A DNA stretch of 64,000 bases from JAHEME01 sp034435035. GTDB lineage: Bacteria > Chloroflexota > Anaerolineae > Aggregatilineales > UBA3940. Position 1 is the stretch's first letter. The number at the start of each line of letters is the position of its first letter. The DNA lies in the NCBI GenBank assembly GCA_034435035.1, contig DAOTXW010000009.1, positions 1 through 64,000 of the forward strand, read 5' to 3'. Made by a program: the position numbers and the translations under genes. This document shows, one piece after another, positions 9,230-18,333 of this stretch. The notes under the pieces were generated by a model. It saw nothing but the letters and a program-made list of their open reading frames with translations, had not been told where the DNA came from and ran no database searches.

Positions 9230-10489
9230 GTGAGTGCCATCACCGGGCTACAATGTGCCATCTGCGGCCAGCGCTATGCGGTTGATGCGTTTGAGTATGT
9301 CTGCCCCCGACACGGGGATGATGGCAACCTCGATGTACTGTATGACTATGCCGGGATCGCTCGCATATGGAATGCCACCTCGAAGCCTTCTGGCCGACAG
9401 GGCATGTGGCGCTATCTGCCGTTACTGCCCCTTGAACCCGGGGCACGTGTCCCTCCGCTTCTCGTAGGCGATACACCCCTCTATCCTGCACCGGCACTTG
9501 CGCAGGCGGCCAACGTTCGAGAGGTTTGGATCAAGGATGATGGGCGCAACCCCACCGGATCGCTGAAGGATCGAGCCAGCGCCCTGGTTGTGGCGAGGGC
9601 GCTGGCGGAAGGGCGTGGGATTGTGACAACCGCCAGCACCGGCAATGCGGGAGCAGCGCTGGCCGGTATGGCAGCCAGTGTAGCCCTGCCGACGGTAATC
9701 TTTGCGCCTGCATCGGCGCCAGAAGCCAAGGTCGCGCAGCTGCTGGTCTATGGTGCACAGGTATTGTTGGTAGATGGCACCTATGATGATGCTTTCGATC
9801 TCTGCCTGCAGGCCAGCCGGGAGTTCGGCTGGTACTGCCGCAACACGGGATACAACCCTTATACTGCGGAGGGAAAGAAGACGGTTGTCTATGAAATCTG
9901 CGAACAACTCAGCGGTCGCCCTGGCAGGTTCCGCGCGCCGGATGCGATCCTGGTGAGCGTGGGCGATGGCAATATCATAAGTGGAGTCTACAAAGGGGTT
10001 CGTGACCTGCTGGCGCTGGGTTGGATTGACCGGCTGCCGCGATTGATCGGGGTGCAGGCCGATGGGTCTGCAGCGCTTTATCATGCCTGGCGCGAGGAAT
10101 TGGATCCGATGCAGATAACACGGATCCAGCCGAATACGGTGGCTGACAGCATCGCCGCTGGCTTGCCACGCGACCGCGTGAAGGCGATCAAGGCCGTACA
10201 AGAAAGCCATGGGATGTTTGTGGCCGTCAGCGATGCTGAGATCTTGGCAGCGATACCGCGGCTCGCTCGCGCTACAGGCGTCTTTGCAGAACCAGCGGCG
10301 GCGGCGGCCTTCGCCGGATTCTTGCAGATGACCGGGGCAGGAGCCTTTGATCCCGACGCGGTGGTTGTAATACTCAGCACCGGCAGCGGCCTCAAAGACA
10401 TCGCGGCAGCCCGCCAGTCGGTGCCGCAAGCGCGCATCATAACGCCCGATCTGCGCGCTGTCGAACAGGTAATCGGTGAGGCTTTTTGA
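9230..10489 (+). CDS. Threonine synthase-like PLP enzyme
   Basis: 419-residue fold-type II pyridoxal phosphate enzyme. The N terminus has a short zinc-ribbon-like knuckle (C9, C12, C25, H28), as in many bacterial threonine synthases. The PLP lysine lies in NPTGSLKDRAS, and glycine-rich phosphate loops TASTGNAGAAL and STGSGLKD follow. GTG 9230 starts 6 bases after the permease stop. Classical threonine synthase acts on O-phosphohomoserine, but no homoserine pathway gene is near. In the related E. coli locus the PLP enzyme is YgeX (2,3-diaminopropionate ammonia-lyase), so this protein may instead act on an amino-acid product of purine breakdown. Family is clear; substrate is open. Confidence 0.8.
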   Translation: MSAITGLQCAICGQRYAVDAFEYVCPRHGDDGNLDVLYDYAGIARIWNATSKPSGRQGMWRYLPLLPLEPGARVPPLLVGDTPLYPAPALAQAANVREVWIKDDGRNPTGSLKDRASALVVARALAEGRGIVTTASTGNAGAALAGMAASVALPTVIFAPASAPEAKVAQLLVYGAQVLLVDGTYDDAFDLCLQASREFGWYCRNTGYNPYTAEGKKTVVYEICEQLSGRPGRFRAPDAILVSVGDGNIISGVYKGVRDLLALGWIDRLPRLIGVQADGSAALYHAWREELDPMQITRIQPNTVADSIAAGLPRDRVKAIKAVQESHGMFVAVSDAEILAAIPRLARATGVFAEPAAAAAFAGFLQMTGAGAFDPDAVVVILSTGSGLKDIAAARQSVPQARIITPDLRAVEQVIGEAF

Positions 10490-10549
10490 GCATAAGGGGT
10501 AAAATACAGTGCATATGTTGAATCTCTGAACCCATAATTTCCTACGAAA

Positions 10550-11560
10550 ATGACTGCTCCCCCTACTCTTTCCATTGTAGCACCCATCTATAACGAAGTA
10601 GACAATATTCCTGTCCTGTATGAACGTGTTCAGGCTGTAATGACCGCAACCGGCGAGACGTGGGAGCTGGTAGTGGTTAACGATGGCAGCTCGGATGGCT
10701 CTGCAGCCGCCCTGGATGCGCTTTACGAGCAAGACCCTGAACATGTGCGTGTGATTCACTTCGCCCGCAACTTCGGTCACCAGATCGCAGTGACCGCAGG
10801 GATGGACTATGCGCGCGGACAGGCTGTTATCCTCATCGATGCCGACCTGCAGGACCCACCCGAAATCATCCCCGATCTGATAGCCAGATGGCGAGAGGGT
10901 TATGAAGTTGTGTATGCGGTTCGCGCCCACCGGGAGGGAGAAAGCTGGTTCAAACTGGCTACTGCCTCTTTGTTCTACCGCGTGCTGTACAAGATCACTG
11001 ACGTGAGCATCCCGCTCGACACAGGCGATTTTCGTTTAATGGATCGCAGTGTGGTAGACGCAGTGGAATCGATGCGCGAACGCCATCGGTTCATACGGGG
11101 CATGGTAAGCTGGGTGGGCTTCCGCCAGATCGGCGTGGAATATCGGCGGAGTAAACGCTATTCAGGTGCCACCAAGTATCCGCTACGCAAGATGCTTCGT
11201 TTTGCCTGGGATGGGATCACGGGGTTCTCTTACTTCCCGCTTCAGCTGGCCACTTACCTGGGGTTTGGCATTGCGGCCTTCAGCGCCCTGGGAATTTTGG
11301 TGGTAATCTACCTGCGTGCATTCACCGACGCCGAGCCTCTTGAGGGTCAGGCCACCACGCTGGTCATGGTGCTGTTCCTGGGCAGCGTACAGCTGATTTC
11401 GCTGGGCATAATCGGTGAATATCTGGGCCGGATTTATAATGAGGTCAAGGGGCGCCCCCTGTACGTCGTTCGGTATACACGGGGGCCGGCGGGCTTCAGC
11501 CGGCAGCCCGGTGGGCGGGGGTATCAGCCTTTACAAGAGGTGGAGCATGGCGACCGATGA
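10550..11560 (+). CDS. GT2 family polyprenyl-phosphate glycosyltransferase (DPM1/GtrB-like)
   Basis: 336 residues. A cytoplasmic GT-A domain begins with LSIVAPIYNEVDNIPVL, contains VVNDGSSDGS and the metal-binding DADLQDPPE motif, and is followed by DTGDFRLMDR. Two C-terminal transmembrane helices (about 235-260 and 270-300) anchor it. Such enzymes transfer a sugar from a nucleotide donor to a lipid phosphate; the lipid-linked sugar could feed the membrane glycosyltransferases at 22988 and 38133. The ATG has no good ribosome site; a CATAAT element 11 bases upstream could make the message nearly leaderless. It interrupts the purine genes, and its link to them is unclear. Confidence 0.88.
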   Translation: MTAPPTLSIVAPIYNEVDNIPVLYERVQAVMTATGETWELVVVNDGSSDGSAAALDALYEQDPEHVRVIHFARNFGHQIAVTAGMDYARGQAVILIDADLQDPPEIIPDLIARWREGYEVVYAVRAHREGESWFKLATASLFYRVLYKITDVSIPLDTGDFRLMDRSVVDAVESMRERHRFIRGMVSWVGFRQIGVEYRRSKRYSGATKYPLRKMLRFAWDGITGFSYFPLQLATYLGFGIAAFSALGILVVIYLRAFTDAEPLEGQATTLVMVLFLGSVQLISLGIIGEYLGRIYNEVKGRPLYVVRYTRGPAGFSRQPGGRGYQPLQEVEHGDR

Positions 11561-11834
11561 TCCTACTGAGACACTGCTTTCGGCCCACAAGGAAGCACTG
11601 AACCAGTATCGATACTGGGATGAACGGGTCAAGCAACTCCTGCAGGGAAGGCGTTTACGGGACCTGACGAATGAGGATATGGAAGCGTATCGTGAGGCTG
11701 CGAGCAACCGTGATGCTGCCTATGACGAGATGCGCCATCTGGAACGAATGCTCCTGGACAATATTCCCGGAGCCTCTACCGGCTCATTCAAGGCCCTCAA
11801 GCGAGACGATCCCTGGCTGGATGAGGAAGTATAA
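11547..11834 (+). CDS. Small hypothetical protein, 95 residues
   Basis: Start at ATG 11547 is set by the AGAGGTGGAG ribosome site just upstream; it overlaps the end of the glycosyltransferase gene by 14 bases, suggesting coupling. The protein is charged and predicted mostly helical (AHKEALNQYRYWDERVKQLL, then NRDAAYDEMRHLERMLL), with no membrane segment and no cysteine. I do not recognise a family. It could be a small coiled-coil adaptor, but this is only inferred from composition. Confidence 0.65.
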   Translation: MATDDPTETLLSAHKEALNQYRYWDERVKQLLQGRRLRDLTNEDMEAYREAASNRDAAYDEMRHLERMLLDNIPGASTGSFKALKRDDPWLDEEV

Positions 11835-11884
11835 GCCGGTGACGCAGCACCGAAGCCCTATACCGAGGAGCACCGATCCCATCT

Positions 11885-13300
11885 ATGACTGGCAAGCGTA
11901 TCATCACTGGCCCCACCTTCGAGGAAATGCTGCATCCCGAAAAGATCGATCCTGATGTGCGGCGTCGGGCTGTTCGCATGATGAGTGAAGATCCCCTTCA
12001 CCCGATCAACCTGTATAACATCACCTGGAAAAGCGCAGCGAATGAGATCTACTACGAGGTGCTACCTGCGCAGCTCACCGGTGTTGAAGCGCCCATCGTT
12101 GTGCTGTACGCGGTAGATTTTCCAACCGGCAGCCACAAGGTTGGGGCAGCCTATTCTGTGCTGGTTGAGAAGGAGCTCTTCGGCGAGGTCGATCCGGCGG
12201 TCCATACCCTGGTGTGGCCATCAACGGGCAACTACGGAATTGGCGGCGCTTTCGTTGGCTGCCGGATGAATTTTGACAGCGTGGTCGTTCTGCCCGCCGA
12301 CATGAGCCGCGAGCGCTTCGAGCGAATCGAAAGTTACGGCGCACGCATCATCCGCACACCCGGGTCAGAGAGCAATGTCAAAGAGATCTATGATAAAACC
12401 TGGGAGCTGCGGCACGCCGATCCCAACGTCCGGGTCCTTAATCAGTTCGAAGTGATGGGCAATTACCGCTTCCACTACTATGTCACTGGCAATACGGTGG
12501 TGGAACTGGCAGAGGTGCTGAGGCAGCGCGGCATTGGCTCCGGCTATGTCGCCGCCTTTGTATCCGCGATGGGGTCGTCCGGGACTATCGCAGCCGGCGA
12601 TCGCCTGAAGCAAGTTTGGCCCAGCCATCGTATTGTGGGGGTGGAGCCAGTTCAATGCCCAACTCTATACAACAACGGCTATGGATCCCATCGCATTGAA
12701 GGTATCGGTGATAAGCACGTTACCTGGATTCACAATGTGCTGAATATGGATGCCCTCGTGTGCGTCGATGATATGTCCTGTCTCCGAGGGCTGTCTGTTC
12801 TGAATGATCCAGTTGGCCAGGAAGTGTTGGTTCAGCGATATGGGATTTCCGAATCCAGGGTCACAGCGCTGGCACGCATCTTCGGTATCTCTGGCGTATG
12901 CAATGTGCTTGGCGCGATCAAGACCGCCCGCTACTACCAGCTAGGGCCGCAGGATGTGATCGTTACGGTCTGCACGGATGCCATCGACCGATACTACTCG
13001 GTGATGGACTGGCTGCGGGAGTCCGAAGGGCCAATGGATCAGGCGATGGCCGTCGGCAGAATAGAAGCGACATTCCGAGGGCAGCGCACGGATTGGGTGC
13101 AGGAAGGAACCCGCGAGGCTCGCCAGCGCTGGCATAACCTGAAATATTACACATGGGTGGAGCAGCAGGGTAAGACAGTTGAGGAACTTGATGCGCAGCG
13201 CGATCCGGGCTGGTGGATGACCCATCAGCAGCGTGTTGCCGAGATTGATCAGCGCATTCTGCAGGCTCGCGCTGATCAACTCGATGTGCTGACGTCATAA
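11885..13300 (+). CDS. Fold-type II PLP-dependent enzyme (PLP protein subunit beta type)
   Basis: 471-residue cysteine synthase/tryptophan synthase-beta-like enzyme. The PLP lysine is K85 in FPTGSHKVGAA; STGNYGIGGA and SAMGSSGTIAAGD supply the cofactor-binding loops. The C-terminal 120 residues are rich in Trp, Arg and Gln and extend beyond the basic fold. Homologues I recall in Chloroflexota and clostridia are annotated only as pyridoxal phosphate-dependent protein subunit beta. Together with the gene at 9230 this gives two PLP lyase-type enzymes where the E. coli purine locus has one (YgeX). A role in ammonia release from a diamino acid is a context-based guess. Confidence 0.82.
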   Translation: MTGKRIITGPTFEEMLHPEKIDPDVRRRAVRMMSEDPLHPINLYNITWKSAANEIYYEVLPAQLTGVEAPIVVLYAVDFPTGSHKVGAAYSVLVEKELFGEVDPAVHTLVWPSTGNYGIGGAFVGCRMNFDSVVVLPADMSRERFERIESYGARIIRTPGSESNVKEIYDKTWELRHADPNVRVLNQFEVMGNYRFHYYVTGNTVVELAEVLRQRGIGSGYVAAFVSAMGSSGTIAAGDRLKQVWPSHRIVGVEPVQCPTLYNNGYGSHRIEGIGDKHVTWIHNVLNMDALVCVDDMSCLRGLSVLNDPVGQEVLVQRYGISESRVTALARIFGISGVCNVLGAIKTARYYQLGPQDVIVTVCTDAIDRYYSVMDWLRESEGPMDQAMAVGRIEATFRGQRTDWVQEGTREARQRWHNLKYYTWVEQQGKTVEELDAQRDPGWWMTHQQRVAEIDQRILQARADQLDVLTS

Positions 13301-13312
13301 CAGGCTGCGGCG

Positions 13313-14008
13313 GTGTATCCTGAAGATCGTGTCCTGGTCGGTGTCATGCCGGAGCCGCGCGATCTCCAGATTGCGCGCTGCCAGTACTGGTATCGCATGC
13401 CGGCCCGGCATGCCCCTAAGGGGATTCATGCAGACTATCTAGCCTTCTATTTTACGTCCCGCTTTGGGCCTGAACTGCGTTGGGCTGTGCACTACTATGC
13501 TCGTCGGACCGGGCATGAGCTGATGCGCCGGATAGACTTGCTGCCGGATCAGCCCGACCATCCCCGTGCTCAGGATTGGTATTTCAAGCTCCAGCTGGGG
13601 CCGCTTCGCCAGAAAGATCCTCCGATAGTCAGCCTGCGCTGGCGCCGGATAACATTCATTGAGACAACATGGGCACGGTTCGTAGCAGCCCGTGAGATCA
13701 ATGACCTCTTTATGGGTCGCGTGCCAGCAGTAGAGCGCGTCTATCAGCAGCTGAAAGCCCGGGGAGTGCAGTGCGAGTGTTCAGCAGTTGTCCGGGAACG
13801 GGGTGTCAGCTACTCGATTGATCTGCTGGTGCCGTGCCGGAACGGCGCGGTGATGATCTGTGCAGCCGATCCGCGCCCCGCCGATGCGCTGCTGCTGACC
13901 GGTGATCAGAGCCAGGATATGACGGCGATCGACGAGGCTATCCAGCAGCGAGGCGGGCCGGGCGTCATCCGGCGTCAGCTTCCGGCCGGGCACTCCGAAA
14001 TCACCTGA
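13313..14008 (+). CDS. Conserved hypothetical protein, 231 residues
   Basis: Begins at GTG 13313, twelve bases after the PLP enzyme stop; the opening segment YPEDRVLVGVMPEPRDLQIA resembles the start of a family I recall from other Chloroflexota, which favours GTG over the later ATG 13346. It is a soluble, arginine- and aromatic-rich protein (PKGIHADYLAFYFTSRFG, LRWRRITFIETTWARF). Near residue 165 the segment YSIDLLVPCRNG looks faintly like a nuclease-fold strand pair, but catalytic acids are not evident. No function can be assigned. Confidence 0.7.
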   Translation: MYPEDRVLVGVMPEPRDLQIARCQYWYRMPARHAPKGIHADYLAFYFTSRFGPELRWAVHYYARRTGHELMRRIDLLPDQPDHPRAQDWYFKLQLGPLRQKDPPIVSLRWRRITFIETTWARFVAAREINDLFMGRVPAVERVYQQLKARGVQCECSAVVRERGVSYSIDLLVPCRNGAVMICAADPRPADALLLTGDQSQDMTAIDEAIQQRGGPGVIRRQLPAGHSEIT

Positions 14009-14020
14009 GGGACATCAACA

Positions 14021-15382
14021 GTGCAGAGCGAACACGTACCGATAAGAACCAGGGTGCTGTATGGCGCTGGCGACCTGACAACCTCTGTCCTGACCACTAT
14101 TCTGGCGTTCAACGTCCTTTACTTTCTGACGGATGTAGTTCAGCTCGATCCTGCCCTGGTCTCAGTCGCCATATTCCTCGGTCGGGGGATCGACTGGATT
14201 AATGATCCTATTATTGGCCATCTGTCTGATCGGACGCGCACCCGCTGGGGACGGCGCAGACCGTTTCTCCTTTTTGGCATCCCACCTCTGGCTCTCAGCT
14301 TCATCTTCTTCTTCTGGGTGCCGCCCTGGACGAATCAGATCGCTCTGGCGGCATACTATGGCCTGATGTACATGCTGCTCGATACTGCAGCCACCATTGT
14401 CTATATGCCGTACTACGCGCTCACCCCCGAACTGACGTTAGATTACGACGAGCGCACAGCGCTCAATACAGCTCGCATGGTGTTCTCGATACTGGGCGGC
14501 TTGCTGGCTGCCATCCTGCCGCCAACTATCGTGCAGGCATTTTCGGATCCGCGGCAGGGCTATTTCATCATGGCGGTTGTGTTTGGTGGGTTGGGCATCC
14601 TACCTCTGCTGCTCACATTTTGGGGAACCCGCGAACGTCCGGAGTACAGCAGCCAGGCGCAACCCGCGCTTCGCGCCTCGCTGGCGGCAGTGCGCGGCAA
14701 TCGGGCATTCCTGTTTGGCCTTGGCATCTTCCTGATGACATGGACCGTGATCGATATTATGTCAGCCATGCTGCTGTACTTTGTCACCCACTGGCTCCGG
14801 ATGGGAGATCTGTTTGAGCTTCTGGTGGGCTCGATGTTTATCAGTGCAATAGTATTCCTCCCTTTCTGGAACTGGGTGTCAGGCCGCTGGGACAAAAGGC
14901 TGGCTTATATCACCGGCATGCTGGCGTTCATTCTATTTGTGGCCCTGCTGATCTTCACGCGGCCTGATACACCTGCCCCGATCATTCTTGGTCTGACCGC
15001 GCTGGCAGGGGTAGGCGTAGCGGCAGCGCATGTCATCCCGTGGGCGATTCTGCCAGATGCTATTGAATGGGATGAGCTGCACACAGGCCAGCGTCATGAG
15101 GGGGCCTTTTACAGCCTGGTTACTTTAGCTCAGAAGGTCGCCTCGTGGCTTGTGCTGACGTCGCTGCCCCTTTTGCTGAAGTCGGCTGGATACGTGCCGG
15201 GTGCCGCAGCGCAGCCTGCGTCAGCCCTATCGGCTATCCGTGTGTTGATGGGGGGTGCACCGGCAGCCCTGCTTACGATTGGCATCCTGTTCGCGCTCAG
15301 TTACCCGCTGTCGCGCGAGCGTCATGCCGATATTCGCCGCCAGCTGGCTGAGCGTCGGGCTTCACTTTCTGCCGATCCTTAG
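14021..15382 (+). CDS. MFS transporter, GPH cation symporter family
   Basis: 453-residue polytopic membrane protein with about 12 hydrophobic segments. The GPH (glycoside-pentoside-hexuronide:cation symporter, MFS_2) family is recognised from YGAGDLTTS near the N terminus, GRGIDWINDPIIGHLSDRT and the cytoplasmic loop RTRWGRRRPFLLFG. The GTG start follows the preceding stop by 12 bases, with TGAGGGA upstream as a weak ribosome site. Located between PLP enzymes and ssnA, it may move a purine-derived compound or a cation-coupled amino acid rather than a sugar, but the substrate cannot be read from sequence. Confidence 0.88.
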   Translation: MQSEHVPIRTRVLYGAGDLTTSVLTTILAFNVLYFLTDVVQLDPALVSVAIFLGRGIDWINDPIIGHLSDRTRTRWGRRRPFLLFGIPPLALSFIFFFWVPPWTNQIALAAYYGLMYMLLDTAATIVYMPYYALTPELTLDYDERTALNTARMVFSILGGLLAAILPPTIVQAFSDPRQGYFIMAVVFGGLGILPLLLTFWGTRERPEYSSQAQPALRASLAAVRGNRAFLFGLGIFLMTWTVIDIMSAMLLYFVTHWLRMGDLFELLVGSMFISAIVFLPFWNWVSGRWDKRLAYITGMLAFILFVALLIFTRPDTPAPIILGLTALAGVGVAAAHVIPWAILPDAIEWDELHTGQRHEGAFYSLVTLAQKVASWLVLTSLPLLLKSAGYVPGAAAQPASALSAIRVLMGGAPAALLTIGILFALSYPLSRERHADIRRQLAERRASLSADP

Positions 15383-15396
15383 AAGGGACAGGAGAA

Positions 15397-16761
15397 ATGG
15401 TTGATCCGCTACTGATCACAAATGGCACTCTGGTTACCTGGGAGCCGGGGCGCGAACTGATCGAGCAAGGCGCACTATATCTTAAAGAGGGGCGCATTCA
15501 GGAAATTGGCCCGTCGCTTGAACTGGCGAGCCGGCATCCGGATGTGGAACGCCTCGATGCAAAGGGGCAGCTGGTTATGCCCGGCAATATCTGTGCACAC
15601 ACCCATTTTTATGGGGCTATGGCCCGCGGCATGGCGATCCCCGGTCCAGCCCCCAAAGACTTCCCCGATATCCTTCAACGTCTGTGGTGGCCGCTGGATC
15701 AGGCTCTGGATGCTGAAGCAGTGCGTCTTAGTGCGCTGATCTGCCTCGTCGATGCAATCAGGCACGGCACGACAACCCTGATCGACCATCATGCCAGCCC
15801 CAATGCGCTGGAAAACTCTCTGGATGTGATCGCTGATGCGGTCGATGAAGCGGGGTTGCGGGCGGTGCTCTGCTACGAGGTGACGGATCGCTATGGGCGG
15901 CAAAAAACGCGCGCCAGCATCGACGAAAACATGAGGTTCATCCAGCAAGCCGCTGTGCGTCCTAATATCGCTGCAGCTTTTGGCTTGCACGCCTCATTGA
16001 CGATATCTGATGAGACACTGTCAGCCTGCGCTGAAGCAGCCAACAGCCTGCATACCGGCTGCCACATTCATGTGGCGGAGCACGAAGCCGACGAATACGA
16101 CAGCCTCCAAAAGACGGGGCGCAGGGTGGTCGATCGCCTGTATGAGGCCGGAATTCTGGGTGAGCGGACTATCGTAGCTCATGCGGTGCACACTGACCTC
16201 CGTGAATCAGCATTGCTGCGCGATACATATACCTGGGTCACCCATCAACCGCGCTCTAACATGAACAATGCTGTGGGAGTCGCAGATATTGATGGGATGC
16301 TGCGCGCCGGCATCCGAGTGTGTCTGGGGAATGATGGATTCAGCAACAACATGTGGGCTGAATGGAAAACCGCCTATCTGTTGCATAAGGTTTGGCATCG
16401 CGATCCCCGACGCGCTGGCGCTGAGGCCATTGTCGAGATGGCCGTTCATAATAATGCCGGGCTCGCAAGCATGTTCTTCCCGGACGCTCCCCCGGGATTG
16501 CTGGTGCCAGGCTCTGCCGCCGACATCATACTGGTTGACTACCACCCGCCGACGCCCCTGACAGCAGCCAACCTGCCCTGGCACATTCTCTTTGGCTTTG
16601 AATCCTCCATGGTCACAACCACGATCTGCGCAGGGCGCGTGCTAATGCAGGATCGCAGGATGCTCACGCTGGACGAGGAGGCTATTACCGCACGATCGCG
16701 CGAGGTTGCTCCTGGCATATGGGCTCGCTACCGAGAGTTCGTGCAGCATGCCTTGCAGTAG
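15397..16761 (+). CDS. ssnA: Putative aminohydrolase SsnA
   Basis: 454-residue amidohydrolase of the SsnA family. Metal ligands are seen in HTHFYGAMARGM (about residues 68-79), the histidine of HIHVAEHEAD, HAVHTD and the aspartate of LGNDGFSNNMW. SsnA is a hallmark of the selenium-dependent purine loci (ygeW-ygeX-ygeY-ygfK-ssnA-xdh) and is among the genes tied to anaerobic urate degradation in gut bacteria; it is thought to hydrolyse a C-N bond in an oxidised purine or ring-opened product. Ribosome-site bases AGGAG lie only 2 bases before the ATG, while AAGGG is better spaced. It appears to close the first transcription unit, since a promoter follows. Confidence 0.92.
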   Translation: MVDPLLITNGTLVTWEPGRELIEQGALYLKEGRIQEIGPSLELASRHPDVERLDAKGQLVMPGNICAHTHFYGAMARGMAIPGPAPKDFPDILQRLWWPLDQALDAEAVRLSALICLVDAIRHGTTTLIDHHASPNALENSLDVIADAVDEAGLRAVLCYEVTDRYGRQKTRASIDENMRFIQQAAVRPNIAAAFGLHASLTISDETLSACAEAANSLHTGCHIHVAEHEADEYDSLQKTGRRVVDRLYEAGILGERTIVAHAVHTDLRESALLRDTYTWVTHQPRSNMNNAVGVADIDGMLRAGIRVCLGNDGFSNNMWAEWKTAYLLHKVWHRDPRRAGAEAIVEMAVHNNAGLASMFFPDAPPGLLVPGSAADIILVDYHPPTPLTAANLPWHILFGFESSMVTTTICAGRVLMQDRRMLTLDEEAITARSREVAPGIWARYREFVQHALQ

Positions 16762-16793
16762 GCATTTGAGAGGGCAATTGCAGCGCAGAGGCT

Positions 16794-16823
16794 TTGTTGA
16801 AGGATATTTGCTGTCGTTATAAT
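16794..16823 (+). promoter_or_regulatory. Sigma-70-like promoter before npdG
   Basis: TTGTTG (16794-16799), an 18-base spacer and a consensus TATAAT (16818-16823). Transcription would start near 16830, about 23 bases before npdG. This is the only clear promoter seen between genes in the first 38 kb, so the F420 genes probably have their own initiation point. Confidence 0.6.
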
Positions 16824-16852
16824 CGCTTGCAGGCTGCCAGTCATGAGGAGCG

Positions 16853-17536
16853 ATGCTGGTGAATATGCAGACTTTGAGCCAGATTGCCGTTATTGGTGGC
16901 ACAGGTAAAGAGGGCAGCGGCCTGGCATTTCGATGGGCCAGCGCCGGATACCCGGTGGTCATAGGGTCGCGGTCCAGCGACCGGGCCCGTACAGCAGCCA
17001 CAGAGCTGAATCGGCTGTTGGGCGCTGAGTTGATCTCTGGCCTGAGTAACGAAGCTGCAGCGCGGCAGGGGGAGATCGTCGTTGTTACAGTTCCCTACTC
17101 GGCTCACATTGAGACACTGCGCTCAATTCAAGCAGAGGTTGCAGGCAAGATAGTGGTCGATGTCACCGTCCCTATCAGCCCGCCTGTCACAGTTGTGAGT
17201 ATCCCGCCCGGCCTCAGTGCGGCTCAAGAAGCCCAAACTCTACTGGGTGACGGAGTGAGGGTGGTGTCCGCATTTCAGAATGTATCTGCAGTGCATCTCA
17301 AGGATCTGAGCCGCCCTGTCATGTGTGATGTCCTCGTTACCGGGGACGATCCTTCAGCAAAAGATGCCGTCATCGCGCTGGCGCGGGCTGCTGGGATGCG
17401 CGGGATTGATGCTGGGCCGCTGGCTAACGCTGTGGCAGCCGAGAGCCTGACACCTGTCCTGCTGGCCATTAATAAGCGCTACGGGGTGAAAGGCACCGGG
17501 ATCATGATCACAGAATTTGAGCCGGAACGGACATAG
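16853..17536 (+). CDS. npdG: NADPH:F420 oxidoreductase (NpdG/Fno)
   Basis: 227 residues. The N-terminal Rossmann motif IAVIGGTGKEGSGLAFRWA and the following GSRSSDRA (NADP phosphate-binding Ser/Arg) are diagnostic of F420-dependent NADP reductase. The enzyme moves hydride between NADPH and F420, setting the reduced F420 pool. GAGGAG at 16845-16850 is 2 bases from ATG 16853 and 8 from an in-frame GTG 16859, so the true start may be the GTG; the difference is two residues. It heads the F420 gene group and is followed 4 bases later by cofE. Confidence 0.88.
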   Translation: MLVNMQTLSQIAVIGGTGKEGSGLAFRWASAGYPVVIGSRSSDRARTAATELNRLLGAELISGLSNEAAARQGEIVVVTVPYSAHIETLRSIQAEVAGKIVVDVTVPISPPVTVVSIPPGLSAAQEAQTLLGDGVRVVSAFQNVSAVHLKDLSRPVMCDVLVTGDDPSAKDAVIALARAAGMRGIDAGPLANAVAAESLTPVLLAINKRYGVKGTGIMITEFEPERT

Positions 17537-17540
17537 GGCA

Positions 17541-18302
17541 ATGCGTCAGGTGCAATTGATAGGCGTGCCGGGGATCCCCCTGATCGGGACAGGTGATGAT
17601 CTGGCAGCCATTCTCGGGGCGGCAGTGCGGGCCGCCGGACTGCTGTTGGAGAATGGAGACATCCTGGTTGTGACCTCCAAGATTGTCTCGAAAGCGGAAG
17701 GGCGATGGGTCGACCTGGACGGCATAATACCAGATGATGAAGCGCTGCGTGTTGCCAGCGACTGTTCAAAGGATGCCCGTGAGGTGGCTGTCATCCTGGC
17801 TGAATCGCGGCGCATCTCGCGCATAAGGCCAGGCCTGTTGATCACGGAGCATCGGCTGGGCTTCACGGCGGCCAATGCGGGCGTTGATCATTCTAACACC
17901 CGGCCCGGCGCACAATGGCGCCTGCTGCTGCCGGCTGACCCGGATGCATCAGCGCGGCTGCTGCGCGAGCGGCTCAGCCGCCTGTTTGACGCGCAGATTG
18001 CCGTGATCATCAGCGATAGCCATGGGCGCCCGTTCCGCCTCGGAACAGTCGGGGTAGCGATCGGCGCAGCCGGGCTGCCCGCTTTATGGGATCTGCGGGG
18101 ACGCCCCGACTTATTCGGCACCCCTTTGCAGGTTACGGAGATTGGCTTTGCGGATGAGCTGGCAGCTGCTGCCGGACTCGTATTAGGCCAGGCTGATGAG
18201 GCGACCCCGGCGGTCATCATCCGGGGAGTTTCTTACCCGATCAGCGAGCGGGGCTGCGCTGCAGACTTGATCCGTCCTGCTGAGATGAATCTTTACCGTT
18301 GA
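17541..18302 (+). CDS. cofE: Coenzyme F420-0:L-glutamate ligase
   Basis: 253 residues, matching the CofE domain length. It adds L-glutamate to F420-0 using GTP in the cytoplasm. Family signatures visible are the opening GVPGIPLIGTGDDL, the VTSKIVSKAEGRWV stretch, GVDHSNTRPG and ISDSHGRPFRLGTVGVAIG. ATG 17541 is chosen over an upstream in-frame start that would overlap npdG. In actinobacteria this domain is fused to a nitroreductase domain (FbiB); here the two are separate neighbouring genes. Confidence 0.93.
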   Translation: MRQVQLIGVPGIPLIGTGDDLAAILGAAVRAAGLLLENGDILVVTSKIVSKAEGRWVDLDGIIPDDEALRVASDCSKDAREVAVILAESRRISRIRPGLLITEHRLGFTAANAGVDHSNTRPGAQWRLLLPADPDASARLLRERLSRLFDAQIAVIISDSHGRPFRLGTVGVAIGAAGLPALWDLRGRPDLFGTPLQVTEIGFADELAAAAGLVLGQADEATPAVIIRGVSYPISERGCAADLIRPAEMNLYR

Positions 18303-18333
18303 GTGTCAGCTAACAGCGAAGTGCGTCACAGCG

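Noticed and set aside
9230..10489. Calling the PLP enzyme thrC outright
   Set aside because: The fold and zinc knuckle fit threonine synthase, but the gene context is purine catabolism and the substrate cannot be read from motifs.
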